64,000 nt of DNA from NCBI RefSeq assembly GCF_035961655.1, contig NZ_CP108393.1, forward strand, positions 5,689,001 to 5,753,000, given 5' to 3'. This document shows, piece after piece, positions 15,760-26,711 of the stretch. Origin of the DNA: Streptomyces sp. NBC_01317 (GTDB lineage Bacteria; Actinomycetota; Actinomycetes; Streptomycetales; Streptomycetaceae). A model generated the notes under the pieces. It was not told the DNA's origin. It made no database searches and saw only the letters and a program-made list of their open reading frames with translations. Position numbers and translations under genes: made by a program. Positions within the stretch are counted from its first letter, which is position 1; each line of letters begins with the position of its first letter.

Positions 15760-16644
15760 ATGATCAGTCGCCTGCGCGGCCGACGGACGGCCGCTCACCA
15801 GAAGAGCAATCCACTCGCGGGACTGACGGTGCCCACCGGTGCGGGCCTGCTCACCTGTCGTGTCCTCGATCCCGTCAACGAGCCCGTCCGGCAGGCCGAG
15901 TTCACCGTCACCGACGGGAACGGGCGCAAGATCGTGAGCGGGGAGACCGATCCGTTCGGGACGATCGTGGCGATGGTCCCGAACGGCGAGTACCGGCTCG
16001 CGGTGTCGGCCGAGAGCTTCAGCTCGTACCGGGGCAGTGTCTCGATCGCCGACGACGGCCAGCACGCCGGGCTCGGCGACATCACCCTCCAGATCGCGCC
16101 CTCGCTCCCGCTGCCCGCCCCCGGCGAGTGGGAGATCGAACCGGCCCACTCCCGCATCGGGTTCATCGCGCGGCACATCGGACTCGCGCGGGTGCACGGG
16201 CGGTTCGACAACTTCGCCGGGGCCATCCGGATCGGCGAGACGATCGAGCAGTCGGCGATGCACGTCATCATCGGCGCAGCCTCGATCGACACGAACGTGC
16301 AGATGCGCGACGACCATCTGCGGTCGGCCGATTTCCTCGACGTGGCGAACTACCCGACGCTGGAGTTCTACAGCGACCGCTTCGCACACCGCGGCGGGAA
16401 CAACTGGGCGATCACCGGGGCGCTCACCCTGCACGGGGTGACCCGTACGGTCACCCTCGAAGCGCAGTACCTCGGCATGGGCAACGGCATGGAGGGCGAG
16501 ACCCGGGTCGCCGTCCGTGCCTCGACCGAGCTGCACCGGGAGGACTACACGGTGAACTGGCAGTCCATGCTGGCGCGGGGGATCGCGGTGGTCGGTTCCA
16601 GCATCAAGATCGACCTCGACATCCAGATCGTCCCCAAGGGGTAG
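15760..16644 (+). CDS. YceI family protein with N-terminal carboxypeptidase-regulatory-like domain
   Basis: 294 residues in two parts. Residues about 25-112 look like a transthyretin/CarboxypepD-regulatory fold (GAGLLTCRVLDPVNEPVRQAEFTVTD split by turns, NGEYRLAVSAESFSSY). Residues about 122-292 are a YceI lipocalin-like barrel (WEIEPAHSRIGFIARHIG, DDHLRSADFLDVANYPTLEF, LTLHGVTRTVTLE), a fold that binds polyisoprenoid-type lipids. There is no signal peptide, so it is probably cytoplasmic, unlike the periplasmic Escherichia homologue. The start ATG has AGGGG upstream. The partner lipid and pathway cannot be read here. Confidence 0.88.
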   Translation: MISRLRGRRTAAHQKSNPLAGLTVPTGAGLLTCRVLDPVNEPVRQAEFTVTDGNGRKIVSGETDPFGTIVAMVPNGEYRLAVSAESFSSYRGSVSIADDGQHAGLGDITLQIAPSLPLPAPGEWEIEPAHSRIGFIARHIGLARVHGRFDNFAGAIRIGETIEQSAMHVIIGAASIDTNVQMRDDHLRSADFLDVANYPTLEFYSDRFAHRGGNNWAITGALTLHGVTRTVTLEAQYLGMGNGMEGETRVAVRASTELHREDYTVNWQSMLARGIAVVGSSIKIDLDIQIVPKG

Positions 16645-16707
16645 CGGGGGAAGCGGGGGAGGCGGGAGACCGGCGACCGGGGAACGGGGAACGGGGAGAA
16701 TGCGGGG

Positions 16708-16953
16708 GTGAGCGACGTGAGACATGTGCTGGTGCTGCCCGACCGCGACGCCGCGGAGGAGGTGGCGCGGGAGCTGGGCGAGCGGTTCGCCGTGACCGAG
16801 GAGCCCCAGCTCGTACGGGACGCCCTGGCCGGCGAGGACGACGCGGAGGACGCGCAGTGGCTCGTGGTCGTGGAGGACCCCCGGGCCCGCCTGGACACCG
16901 CCGAGCTGGACGCGTTCGTGGCGGACTGGGACGGGTGGCGCGAGGCGCCCTAG
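16708..16953 (+). CDS. Small acidic conserved hypothetical protein
   Basis: 81 residues, rich in Glu/Asp, with an alternating strand/helix pattern: HVLVLPDRDAAEEVARELGE then FAVTEEPQLVRDALAGED and WLVVVED. It resembles a single small alpha/beta domain. I do not recognise a named family. GTG 16708 has GAGAAT 6 nt upstream, consistent with a leaderless start. It lies between the YceI gene and holA on the same strand. Confidence 0.6.
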   Translation: MSDVRHVLVLPDRDAAEEVARELGERFAVTEEPQLVRDALAGEDDAEDAQWLVVVEDPRARLDTAELDAFVADWDGWREAP

Positions 16954-17064
16954 GGGGTGTCCGCGCAGGGGCGCCAGGCGCCGTGGCGGGTGGGCCGGCG
17001 GCCTGCGCGTGGTCGGTGGCCGGGGGCGGGGGAGTGTCGGTGGGGCGTGCCATGCTGGTTCGCG

Positions 17065-18051
17065 ATGGCCACCAGAAAAGCTTCCCCCGACGACTTGCTC
17101 GCCCCTCTCACGCTCGCCGTGGGCCAGGAGGACCTGCTGCTCGACCGCGCCGTGCAGCAGGTCGTGGCGGCGGCCCGCGCCTCCGACGCCGACACGGACG
17201 TCCGTGATCTCACCTCCGACCAGCTCCAGCCCGGCACGCTCGCCGAGCTGACCAGCCCGTCGCTCTTCGCCGAGCGCAAGGTCGTCATCGTGCGGAACGC
17301 GCAGGATCTCTCCGCCGACACGATCAAGGACGTCAACGCATATCTCGACGCGCCCGCCGAGGAGATCACGCTGGTCCTGCTGCACGCGGGCGCGGCCAAG
17401 GGCAAGGCGCTGCTGGACGCGGCGCGCAAGGCGGGCGCGCGGGAGGTCGCGTGTCCCAAGACCACGAAGCCCGCGGAGCGCCTGAGCTTCGTGCGCTCCG
17501 AGTTCCGCGCGCTGGGCCGCTCGGCCACCCCTGAAGCGTGCCAGGCGCTCGTGGACTCCATCGGCAGCGATCTGCGGGAGCTGGCGAGCGCGGTCTCGCA
17601 GCTGGCGGCGGACGTGGAAGGCACGATCGACGAGGAGATCGTCGCGCGGTACTACACGGGCCGCGCGGAGGCCTCCTCCTTCACGGTCGCGGACCGTGCC
17701 GTGGAGGGGCGCGCGGCCGACGCGCTGGAGGCGTTGCGCTGGTCGCTGTCGACGGGGGTGGCGCCCGTGCTGATCACCAGCGCGCTCGCCCAGGGCGTCC
17801 GGGCCATCGGGAAGCTCTCCTCGGCGCGGGGCGGCCGGCCGGCCGATCTCGCCCGCGAGCTGGGAATGCCGCCGTGGAAGATCGACCGGGTGCGCCAGCA
17901 GATGCGCGGCTGGACCCCGGACGGGGTGGCGGCGGCGCTGGTCGCGGTCGCGGAGGCGGACGCGGGGGTGAAGGGCGGGGGCGACGATCCGGAGTACGCG
18001 CTGGAGAAGGCGGTCGTCGCGATCGCCCGCGCGGCGCGGGCGGGTCGGTAG
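17065..18051 (+). CDS. holA: DNA polymerase III subunit delta
   Basis: 328 residues, matching the usual length of the clamp-loader delta subunit, which opens the sliding clamp at the replication fork. The N-terminal domain begins PLTLAVGQEDLLLDRAVQQV and contains the typical SPSLFAERKVVIVRNAQDLS. The middle and C-terminal regions show IGSDLRELASAVSQLAADVEG, RALEALRWSLSTGVAPVLITSALA-like sequence and PWKIDRVRQQMRGW. ATG 17065 was chosen over an upstream frame start that would cross the likely promoter. In actinobacteria holA characteristically follows comEA-comEC and precedes rpsT, as here. Confidence 0.95.
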   Translation: MATRKASPDDLLAPLTLAVGQEDLLLDRAVQQVVAAARASDADTDVRDLTSDQLQPGTLAELTSPSLFAERKVVIVRNAQDLSADTIKDVNAYLDAPAEEITLVLLHAGAAKGKALLDAARKAGAREVACPKTTKPAERLSFVRSEFRALGRSATPEACQALVDSIGSDLRELASAVSQLAADVEGTIDEEIVARYYTGRAEASSFTVADRAVEGRAADALEALRWSLSTGVAPVLITSALAQGVRAIGKLSSARGGRPADLARELGMPPWKIDRVRQQMRGWTPDGVAAALVAVAEADAGVKGGGDDPEYALEKAVVAIARAARAGR

Positions 18052-18352
18052 CGAGGTCCGTGTACGTGTGCGTGTGCGTCCGCGTGGCCGTCGGGCGACT
18101 GGCTCGGCCTGCGGCCTCGCTGTGTCCTCAATCGCCGGACGGGCTGGAAGGTACTCCGGAAGGCCGGCGGCATGACGAAGGCCCCGGCACCGTCCTGGGA
18201 GAGGACGGCCCCGGGGCCTTCGACGTCAAACCTGGTGGATCCGCACCCGCGTGGCGAACGCAGTCGTGTGCGAATCCTGGGTCCGCCGGTCAGGAGCGGT
18301 AGAGAGGGCCCGCTGGGTCCCTTCCGGCGATCACATCATGTGGAGCGGGTGC
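18052..18352. other. Intergenic region between convergent holA and rpsT
   Basis: 301 bp with no gene. It holds one copy of the dispersed 22-bp element (18124-18145, CTCAATCGCCGGACGGGCT core) and a strong hairpin at 18177-18221. The rest shows no recognisable signal. Confidence 0.6.
18177..18221. terminator. Hairpin between holA and rpsT
   Basis: Outer arms GAAGGCCCCGG / CCGGGGCCTTC (18177-18187, 18211-18221) and inner arms CCGTCC / GGACGG (18190-18195, 18203-18208). It lies between convergent genes and can act on both strands. No T-tract follows on either side. Confidence 0.65.
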
Positions 18353-18619
18353 TCAGGCCTGGAGGGCGGCGACCTTGGACGCCAGCGCCGACTTCTTGTT
18401 GGCGGCGGCGTTCTTGTGGATGACACCCTTCGAGGCGGCCTTGTCGAGCTGGCGGGACGCCTCACGAGCGGCCGCGGTGGCCTTCTCGACGTCGCCCTCG
18501 ACAGCGGCCTCACGAGCCTTGCGGATCGAGGTCTTGAGCGCGGACTTGACGGACTTGTTGCGCAGGCGCGCCTTCTCGTTCGTCTTGTTCCGCTTGATCT
18601 GGGACTTGATGTTCGCCAC
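18353..18619 (-). CDS. rpsT: 30S ribosomal protein S20
   Basis: 88 residues, basic and helical, starting [22 protein letters not shown], the standard S20 N-terminus, and ending in an Ala/Lys helix ([19 protein letters not shown]). It binds 16S rRNA early in 30S assembly. The gene is divergent from lepA with about 200 bp between them, a conserved actinobacterial arrangement. Confidence 0.98.
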   Translation of the reverse strand: MANIKSQIKRNKTNEKARLRNKSVKSALKTSIRKAREAAVEGDVEKATAAAREASRQLDKAASKGVIHKNAAANKKSALASKVAALQA

Positions 18620-18821
18620 GAATGAGCCTTTTCAGGTTTGATGATCTTCGAGTGAGTGTCCCGGACCGAGACGGCACGGGACACAGCTGCTCAGGCTACC
18701 AGTCACCGCCGACGCGGCCCAAACCGGTCGCAGCCCCGTACCCGTGGGACGATAGGGGCTACGTATCGATCCGAGTCGACCCGAGACGAGACGCCGCGCG
18801 TCTCAAGAATCAGGACCCTGC

Positions 18822-20690
18822 GTGCCCGCGACCCCTACCCACGTGCCCGAGCCGAGCCGTACGGACCCGGCGCTGCTCCGCAACTTCTGCATCATCGCGC
18901 ACATCGACCACGGCAAGTCGACCCTCGCCGACCGGATGCTCCAGCTGACCGGTGTGGTCGACTCGCGGCAGATGCGCGCCCAGTATCTCGACCGGATGGA
19001 CATCGAGCGCGAGCGCGGCATCACGATCAAGTCCCAGGCGGTCCGGCTGCCCTGGGCGCCCAACACGGGCGACGACGTGGGGAGGACCCACGTCCTGAAC
19101 ATGATCGACACGCCGGGCCACGTGGACTTCACCTACGAGGTCTCCCGCTCGCTCGCCGCCTGCGAGGGCACGGTCCTCCTGGTGGACGCCGCGCAGGGCA
19201 TCGAGGCCCAGACCCTCGCCAACCTGTACCTGGCGATGGAGAACGACCTCACGATCGTCCCCGTGCTCAACAAGATCGACCTGCCGGCCGCCCAGCCCGA
19301 GAAGTTCGCCGAGGAGCTGGCCAACCTCATCGGCTGCCAGCCCGACGACGTGCTCAGGGTGTCGGCGAAGACCGGCGTCGGCGTGGACGCGCTGCTGGAC
19401 CGCGTGGTCAGGGACGTACCGGCGCCGGTCGGTGACGCGGACGCGCCCGCCCGCGCGATGATCTTCGACTCCGTCTACGACTCGTACCGCGGTGTGGTCA
19501 CCTACGTCCGTGTCATCGACGGCAGCCTCAACAAGCGCGAGCGCATCCGGATGATGTCCACCAACGCCACCCACGAGCTGCTGGAGATCGGGGTCTCCTC
19601 CCCGGAGATGACCCCGGCCGACGGCATCGGCGTCGGCGAGGTGGGCTACATCATCACCGGCGTGAAGGACGTCCGGCAGTCCAAGGTCGGCGACACGATC
19701 ACCACCCTGAACAAGGGGGCGACCGAGGCGCTCGGCGGCTACAAGGACCCCAAGCCGATGGTGTTCTCCGGCCTGTATCCGCTGGACGGCTCGGACTACC
19801 CCGAGCTGCGCGACGCCCTCGACAAGCTCCAGCTCAACGACGCCGCGCTGGTGTACGAGCCGGAGACCTCCGCGGCCCTCGGCTTCGGCTTCCGCGTCGG
19901 CTTCCTCGGCCTCCTGCACCTCGACGTGATCCGCGAGCGGCTGGAGCGGGAGTTCGGCCTCGACCTGATCGCGACCGCGCCCAACGTCGTCTACCGGGTG
20001 GTGATGGAGGACCGCAAGGAACACATCGTCACCAACCCGAGCGAGTTCCCCGAGGGCAAGATCGACGCGGTGTACGAGCCGGTCGTCAAGGCCACGATCC
20101 TCGCCCCGAGCGAGTTCATCGGCTCGATCATGGAGCTGTGCCAGGCGCGCCGCGGCACGCTGCTCGGCATGGACTACCTCTCCGAGGACCGGGTGGAGAT
20201 CCGCTACACCCTGCCCCTCGCCGAGATCGTCTTCGACTTCTTCGACCAGCTGAAGTCCAAGACGCGCGGGTACGCCTCGCTCGACTACGAACCGACCGGT
20301 GAGCAGTCGGCGCAGCTCGTGAAGGTCGACATCCTGCTGCACGGCGACAAGGTCGACGCCTTCTCGGCCATCACGCACCGGGACGCGGCGTACGCGTACG
20401 GCGTGCGGCTCGTCGCCACGCTGCGCGGGCTCATCCCCCGCCAGGCCTTCGAGATCCCGATCCAGGCGGCGATCGGCTCGCGGGTCATCGCGCGCGAGAC
20501 CATCCGCGCCATCCGCAAGGACGTCCTCGCCAAGTGTTACGGCGGTGACATCTCCCGTAAGCGGAAGCTGCTGGAGAAGCAGAAGGAAGGCAAGAAGCGG
20601 ATGAAGATGGTCGGCAGCGTGGAGGTCCCGCAGGAGGCCTTCATCTCGGTGCTGTCCAGCGACGAGTCGGGCGGCAAGGCGAAGAAGTAG
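18822..20690 (+). CDS. lepA: Elongation factor 4 (LepA)
   Basis: 622-residue translational GTPase that back-translocates or remodels stalled ribosomes. G1 [10 protein letters not shown] at 26-35, the switch I region [11 protein letters not shown]3 DTPGH at 96-100 and G4 NKID near 150 are all intact. The EF-G-like domains II, III and V and the LepA-specific C-terminal domain ([20 protein letters not shown]) follow. GTG 18822 is the start that gives the normal short N-terminal extension. Its promoter must lie in the 200 bp shared with rpsT. Confidence 0.98.
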   Translation: MPATPTHVPEPSRTDPALLRNFCIIAHIDHGKSTLADRMLQLTGVVDSRQMRAQYLDRMDIERERGITIKSQAVRLPWAPNTGDDVGRTHVLNMIDTPGHVDFTYEVSRSLAACEGTVLLVDAAQGIEAQTLANLYLAMENDLTIVPVLNKIDLPAAQPEKFAEELANLIGCQPDDVLRVSAKTGVGVDALLDRVVRDVPAPVGDADAPARAMIFDSVYDSYRGVVTYVRVIDGSLNKRERIRMMSTNATHELLEIGVSSPEMTPADGIGVGEVGYIITGVKDVRQSKVGDTITTLNKGATEALGGYKDPKPMVFSGLYPLDGSDYPELRDALDKLQLNDAALVYEPETSAALGFGFRVGFLGLLHLDVIRERLEREFGLDLIATAPNVVYRVVMEDRKEHIVTNPSEFPEGKIDAVYEPVVKATILAPSEFIGSIMELCQARRGTLLGMDYLSEDRVEIRYTLPLAEIVFDFFDQLKSKTRGYASLDYEPTGEQSAQLVKVDILLHGDKVDAFSAITHRDAAYAYGVRLVATLRGLIPRQAFEIPIQAAIGSRVIARETIRAIRKDVLAKCYGGDISRKRKLLEKQKEGKKRMKMVGSVEVPQEAFISVLSSDESGGKAKK

Positions 20691-20751
20691 GCCGGCCGCC
20701 CGGAGAGGTGGCCCGGCCGCCCGGACAAGCAGGCCGGCGCCCGGAGAAATA
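20690..20751 (+). repeat. Three degenerate 20-22 bp repeats right after lepA
   Basis: GGCCGGCCGCCCGGAGAGGT (20690-20709), a 22-bp version (20710-20731) and GGCCGGCGCCCGGAGAAATA (20732-20751) follow the lepA stop head to tail. A shortened fourth copy begins at 20752. Confidence 0.6.
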
Positions 20752-20765
20752 GGCCCGCGCGCCCC

Positions 20766-20804
20766 GCCGGTGGGCCCCACGCCACGGCGTGCGGGCCCAC
20801 CGGC
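20766..20804 (+). terminator. lepA terminator hairpin
   Basis: Arms GCCGGTGGGCCC (20766-20777) and GGGCCCACCGGC (20793-20804) are perfect, with an inner CACGCC/GGCGTG stem. CGCTTT follows. It lies 76 nt past the lepA stop. Confidence 0.75.
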
Positions 20805-20880
20805 CGCTTTCCGGGGAAGCGGCGGCGCGCAGGCACTTACGTACCGGCCGGGCGGCCTCTAGTCTGATCACAGATCGGTA

Positions 20881-20910
20881 GTTACTCGCGAGTTAGTTAC
20901 TCGACAGTTG
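20881..20910. promoter_or_regulatory. Tandem TetR-type operator candidate before acyl-CoA ligase
   Basis: Two direct copies of GTTACTCG (20881-20888 and 20896-20903), 15 bp apart. The first lies in the palindrome ACTCGCGAGT (20884-20893); the second is half-degenerate. Two overlapping palindromes upstream of a fatty-acid gene suggest an acyl-CoA-responsive TetR repressor, which is an inference. Confidence 0.4.
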
Positions 20911-20957
20911 GAACAGCAGTCCGTCACATGGCGCTGCGGACGGGCCCGGAGGATGCC

Positions 20958-22847
<1,890 letters not shown>

Positions 22848-22902
22848 CGCGGGCGGGGCGGCCGGCCGGATTCCCGGTACGGCCGTCCCGCATCCGCCTC
22901 GT

Positions 22903-23487
22903 TCACTGACCCCGTTCGCGCCGCAGCTCGCCCAATGTGTCCTCGATGCGCCTCAGTTGATGGCCCAGGACCGCGAGGTCGTTCGGGTCGCCCTGCGCCA
23001 GTTCCTTCTCGATCGCCGCCAGCCGGTCCCCGATCCGGCCCAGCTGCTCCTGCTCCCGGGCCAGCAGCCGTTCCAACTGGCGCTTCCCCCGGTGCAGTTC
23101 GAGGAAGACCCGGACCTTGGCCCGCAGCACCCACGGGTCGAAGGGCTTGGTGAGGAAGTCGGCGGCCCCGGTCGCGTATCCCCGGAACGCGTAACCGCCG
23201 TCGGAGTCCGACCCGTTGAGGAAGATGATCGGGATGTCCTTCGCGTGGTCGAGCCGTTTGACGGCGGTGGCCGTCTCGAAGCCGTCCATGCCCGGCATCC
23301 TGACGTCCAACAGGATCACCGCGAACGGCTGCCGCCCCAGCGCCGCCAACGCCTCCTCGCCCGAACGGGCCCGTACGAGAGGCTCGTCGAGGGAAGCCAG
23401 GACCGCTTCCAGCGCGACGAGGTTGTCCTCCATGTCGTCCACGAGGAGGATGCTCGCGCGATCCTCGGCGGGCGCGGTTCTGCTCAT
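22903..23487 (-). CDS. Response regulator receiver protein with coiled-coil tail
   Basis: 194 residues. The receiver domain (about 11-125) has the acidic pair D17-D18, phospho-acceptor D61 (LLDVRMPGMDGF) and K114 (FLTKPF). The switch Thr/Ser position appears as Asn (IIFLNGSD), which is unusual. There is no DNA-binding output. Residues about 127-190 are a charged helix likely to form a coiled coil (LERLLAREQEQLGRIGDR). AAGGAG precedes ATG 23487. It is divergent from the SpoIIE-type phosphatase gene at 23693, so the two may form one signalling module; this is inference. Confidence 0.85.
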   Translation of the reverse strand: MSRTAPAEDRASILLVDDMEDNLVALEAVLASLDEPLVRARSGEEALAALGRQPFAVILLDVRMPGMDGFETATAVKRLDHAKDIPIIFLNGSDSDGGYAFRGYATGAADFLTKPFDPWVLRAKVRVFLELHRGKRQLERLLAREQEQLGRIGDRLAAIEKELAQGDPNDLAVLGHQLRRIEDTLGELRRERGQ

Positions 23488-23692
23488 TCCGGGCTCCTTG
23501 TCCGGCCCCTGTTCGGCCAGCGAGGCAAGAATGCTCTGTCCGGGGCGTGTTCGCACGCCGTTCCGGCGGTTTGGTCGCGGCCGGTCGGTGTCACTTCCAT
23601 GACTCGGCGCGTACGGACGGCCTCCGTCTGTCACTCTGTCGGGATCGTAAGCGGCGCAACGCCAGAACCGGAACCGGACCAGGAGCCGCACA

Positions 23693-25831
23693 GTGGGTCG
23701 CATTCCGATCCCGCGCGAGACGACACGTCGACCGGCACCCCAGGTGCCGTTACGCAAGGACGCGCGGTCCACGTCACGCACCAGCCTGCCCGGCAACCCG
23801 CTCGCCCCGGCCGCCGCCCGCCGTTTCGCGCGGGCCGCGCTGGCGGACTGGACGAGCATCGGGCTACTGGCCACCTGCATCTTCTGCCAGGGGGAGAGCG
23901 GCTGTTCCCCCGGACAGCACAGCACGGACCTGCTCGCCGACGACGCGGTGCTGATCGTCGACGAACTGGTCACCAACGCGGTGGTGCACGCGGGCACCGA
24001 CGTCGAGCTGCTCTGCCGGCTCGAAGACCCCGCGCAGGACCCCTCCGCGGGCGACGACGGGCCGGACGAGGTGGGCGCGGCGCTGGTCCTTGAGGTGTCC
24101 GACCACCATCCCGCCCGTGGCGTGCAGAGCGACGGACGGGGGCGTGCGCCGGCGGGAACGCCGGAGTACGGGCGGGGCCTCGAACTGGTCGCCGCGCTTG
24201 CCGAGCGCTGGGGCATCACGTACCGGTCGGGGACAAAGACGGTGTGGGCGCGGTTGCCGCTCGACGTGAGGGACGGGGCAGGAGCGGCCCCTGGGGCGCC
24301 TGTGACGGCTGGGGAGAGTCCCGGGGACGCCGGGGCGGACGGAGAGGCCTCCGGGGCCGCTGAGGCCCCTGAGGGCACCGGTGTAGGTGTGGGCGCCGGT
24401 GGGCCCGGGGCCGAGCCGGTGGTACGACGGGAACTGCGCGCCGCCGAGATCCTGACCCCCGCGCCCCGCCGCGCCGTACGGGACGACCCCGACTGGGTCG
24501 GCCGCGCCGCGCTCTCCTTCCTCGCGGAGGCCTCCGACCTGCTCGCCGGGCAGCTCGACGAGGACCTGGTCGCCGCGCTCGCCTGCCAGTTGCTCGTGCC
24601 CAGGCTCGCGGACTGGTGCGCGGTCTGGCTCGACGCCGAGGGCGGACAGGCCGGGGCGGCGCCGAGGCTCGCGCGGGTCTGGCACGCCGAGGAGTCCCGT
24701 ATCGACGAGCTGCGCACGGTCCTGGAGCAGGAGTCCCTGCGGAAGGAACTGCCCCGGCTGCCGGAGTCCCTACGGGGCGGGCCGGTCCCGGTGTCCGTGC
24801 CCTTGCCGTGGCCGGCGGGCGGGGACGACGACGGCGATGGCGCCGGCGGTACGGAGGACGAGGGCGCCGCCCTTGCCTGCCGGCTCGTCGCCAACGGGCG
24901 TCCGCTCGGCACGCTGCTGCTCGGCGGGGCGGGCCGCACGCGTGTGCCGGACGAGGTGTCCGCCCTCATCGAGGACTTCGCGCGGCGCGTCGCCCTGGCG
25001 ATCGGCGCCGCGCGCCGGTACACCCGGCAGGCCACCATCAGCCGGGTCCTCCAGCGCGGACTGCTGCCGAGCCAGGTGGCGCGTATCCCCGGCGTCGAGA
25101 GCGCCCTCGTCTACGAGCCCAGCGACGAGGGGCTCGCGGGCGGCGACTTCTACGACATCTTCCCCTGCCCGCCCGGCGGCCGGTGGTGCTTCATGCTCGG
25201 CGACGTCCAGGGCAGCGGCCCCGAGGCCGCCGTCGTCACCGGGCTGGCCCGCCCGTGGCTGCGGCTGCTGGCCCGGGAGGGGTACCGGGTGGGCGCGGTC
25301 CTCGACCGGCTGAACCGGCTGCTCCTGGACGACGCGACGGAGGCGGCCGCCGCAGTCGCGGCATTGCCGGAGGGTGGGCCTCGGGAGGAGAACCGGCCGC
25401 GGTTCTTGTCACTCCTGTACGGCGAGCTGGCGCCCCTGCCGGGGCCCCGCGGGGGCGCCAGGTGCACGCTCGCGAGCGCGGGGCATCCCCTGCCGTTGCT
25501 GCTGCGGCCCGACGGGACGGTGACGTCCGCCGCGTCGCCGCAGCTGCTGCTGGGGGTCGAGGAGAACGTCTCGTACCAGAGCCGCACGTTCGACCTGCGC
25601 CCCGGGGACACGCTCCTCTGCGTCACGGACGGCGTGACCGAGCGGCGCTCGGGGCGGCGGATGCTGGATGACGGGGATGGGTTGGCGCGGGCGTTGGAGG
25701 GGTGCGTGGGGCTTTCCGCGGAGGGGGTGGCGGAGAGGATACGGCGGGCGGTGCATGACTTTGACGGGGCGCCGCCGGGGGATGACGTGGCGCTCCTGGT
25801 CTTCCAGGCGGAGCGCGCGCCTGCGGGGTGA
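23693..25831 (+). CDS. SpoIIE-type PP2C phosphatase with HATPase and GAF-like domains
   Basis: 712 residues. An N-terminal HATPase_c domain like those of anti-sigma kinases (N-box VDELVTNAVVHAG at about 89-101, later GRGLELVAALAERWG) is followed by an acidic/Gly linker (about 200-245), a GAF-like domain (about 270-445) and a SpoIIE phosphatase domain (GGDFYDIFPC near 483, DVQGSGPEAA, TDGVTE, GDDVALLVF). Such proteins control anti-sigma-factor antagonists by phosphorylation and dephosphorylation. AGGAG lies 7 nt before GTG 23693. No cognate anti-sigma antagonist gene is adjacent. The late codons (about 25.66-25.83 kb) are plainer and less GC3-biased than the rest. Confidence 0.9.
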   Translation: MGRIPIPRETTRRPAPQVPLRKDARSTSRTSLPGNPLAPAAARRFARAALADWTSIGLLATCIFCQGESGCSPGQHSTDLLADDAVLIVDELVTNAVVHAGTDVELLCRLEDPAQDPSAGDDGPDEVGAALVLEVSDHHPARGVQSDGRGRAPAGTPEYGRGLELVAALAERWGITYRSGTKTVWARLPLDVRDGAGAAPGAPVTAGESPGDAGADGEASGAAEAPEGTGVGVGAGGPGAEPVVRRELRAAEILTPAPRRAVRDDPDWVGRAALSFLAEASDLLAGQLDEDLVAALACQLLVPRLADWCAVWLDAEGGQAGAAPRLARVWHAEESRIDELRTVLEQESLRKELPRLPESLRGGPVPVSVPLPWPAGGDDDGDGAGGTEDEGAALACRLVANGRPLGTLLLGGAGRTRVPDEVSALIEDFARRVALAIGAARRYTRQATISRVLQRGLLPSQVARIPGVESALVYEPSDEGLAGGDFYDIFPCPPGGRWCFMLGDVQGSGPEAAVVTGLARPWLRLLAREGYRVGAVLDRLNRLLLDDATEAAAAVAALPEGGPREENRPRFLSLLYGELAPLPGPRGGARCTLASAGHPLPLLLRPDGTVTSAASPQLLLGVEENVSYQSRTFDLRPGDTLLCVTDGVTERRSGRRMLDDGDGLARALEGCVGLSAEGVAERIRRAVHDFDGAPPGDDVALLVFQAERAPAG

Positions 25832-26711
25832 GGTGGCCTTTCGCCCGGTGTCCGTTGCGTGTGGCCTCTGCCCGGTGTCCGTTGCGCTTCCTGCTTGTCC
25901 TCAATCGCCGGACGGGCTTGGGTTTGGCCTCGGCCCGGTGCGCGGGCGCGGCTTACTGATGTCCTCAAGCGCCGGACGGGCTGGGTTTGTCGTGGTGACG
26001 GGGGGTGGGGCCTGCGGAGGTACGTATGTCCGGACTGCATGTTTTACGGCGCCTCAGGGACTTGTTTGGTTCACCGGTAGTCATGCGCCACAAAACACGC
26101 TTTACGTCCGGACACACGCACCTCCTCCGACCCCACCCCCCTCACGCCGAGGGTGAGCTCAACGGCTGCGTTCGCCCGGGGAGCCTCACCTCTGCCCGGT
26201 GGACGGTGCCGCTTACCAACGTCCTCAATCGCCGGACGGGCTTGATTGTGGCCCTGCCCGGTACACGGGCGCGGGTTACCGATGTCCTCAAACGCCGGAC
26301 AGGCTGGATTTTGGCCTCTGCCCGGTGCCGGGTGCGGGTTACCGCGTCCTCAAACGCCGGACGGGCTTGATTTGCCTTGACGCGGGCGTGAAAGGGGGAC
26401 GGGCAGGGGTCGTGTCCGGAACGTAAAGCGTGTTTTGTGTCGCAAGGCCCCGGTGAACCAAACGACCCGCCGAACGCGACGTAAAACATGCAGTGCAGGA
26501 CACGACCCCTGCCCGGCCCCCGGCAACAACCCGCACCCAAACCACCGGCCCGCAGCGGGCAAAATCAAGCCCGTCCGGCGATTGAGGACAACACGAACCG
26601 CAACCCGGTCACCGAGAACCCGCGGCCCCCCGGCCCCAGACCGCCCGTCCGGCGATTGAGGACAAAAGCCGGCCGCAAGGCCAACGGCCCCAGGTGCGGG
26701 ACACTAGGGCC
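25832..26711. repeat. 880-bp gene-free interval filled with repeats
   Basis: No credible gene on either strand. It holds seven copies of the dispersed 22-bp element: plus-oriented at 25897, 25961, 26221, 26284 and 26346, and inverted at 26568 and 26643. Plus copies recur every 62-64 bp because the whole unit (element, then TTGATT-TGGCC, then GCCCGGT..CGGG.GCGG.TTACC) is repeated. Two inverted copies of an AT-richer 82-83 bp sequence lie at 26034-26115 and 26412-26494. It separates the phosphatase gene from hemW. Confidence 0.85.
26034..26494. repeat. Inverted pair of an about 83-bp element
   Basis: Copy 1 (26034-26115, plus) begins ACTGCATGTTTTACG and ends ACGCTTTACGTCCGGACAC. Copy 2 (26412-26494) is its reverse complement with changes, keeping GTGTCCGG, ACGTAAAGCGTGTTTTGTG, GGTGAACCAAAC and GTAAAACATGCAGT. 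Both are far less GC-rich than their surroundings. The pair is about 300 bp apart and encloses three 63-bp units. Confidence 0.75.

Noticed and set aside
18810..20780. 656-codon frame antisense to lepA
   Set aside because: Shadow of lepA; composition is Arg/Gly/Val/His rich without domains, and no RBS is present.
26005..26370. Short frames within the repeat region (about 120 codons)
   Set aside because: They translate the repeat units and have no RBS or conserved domain.
25897..26663. 22-bp copies as a CRISPR array
   Set aside because: Copies occur in both orientations, the sequence between them is itself repeated rather than unique, and cas genes are absent.
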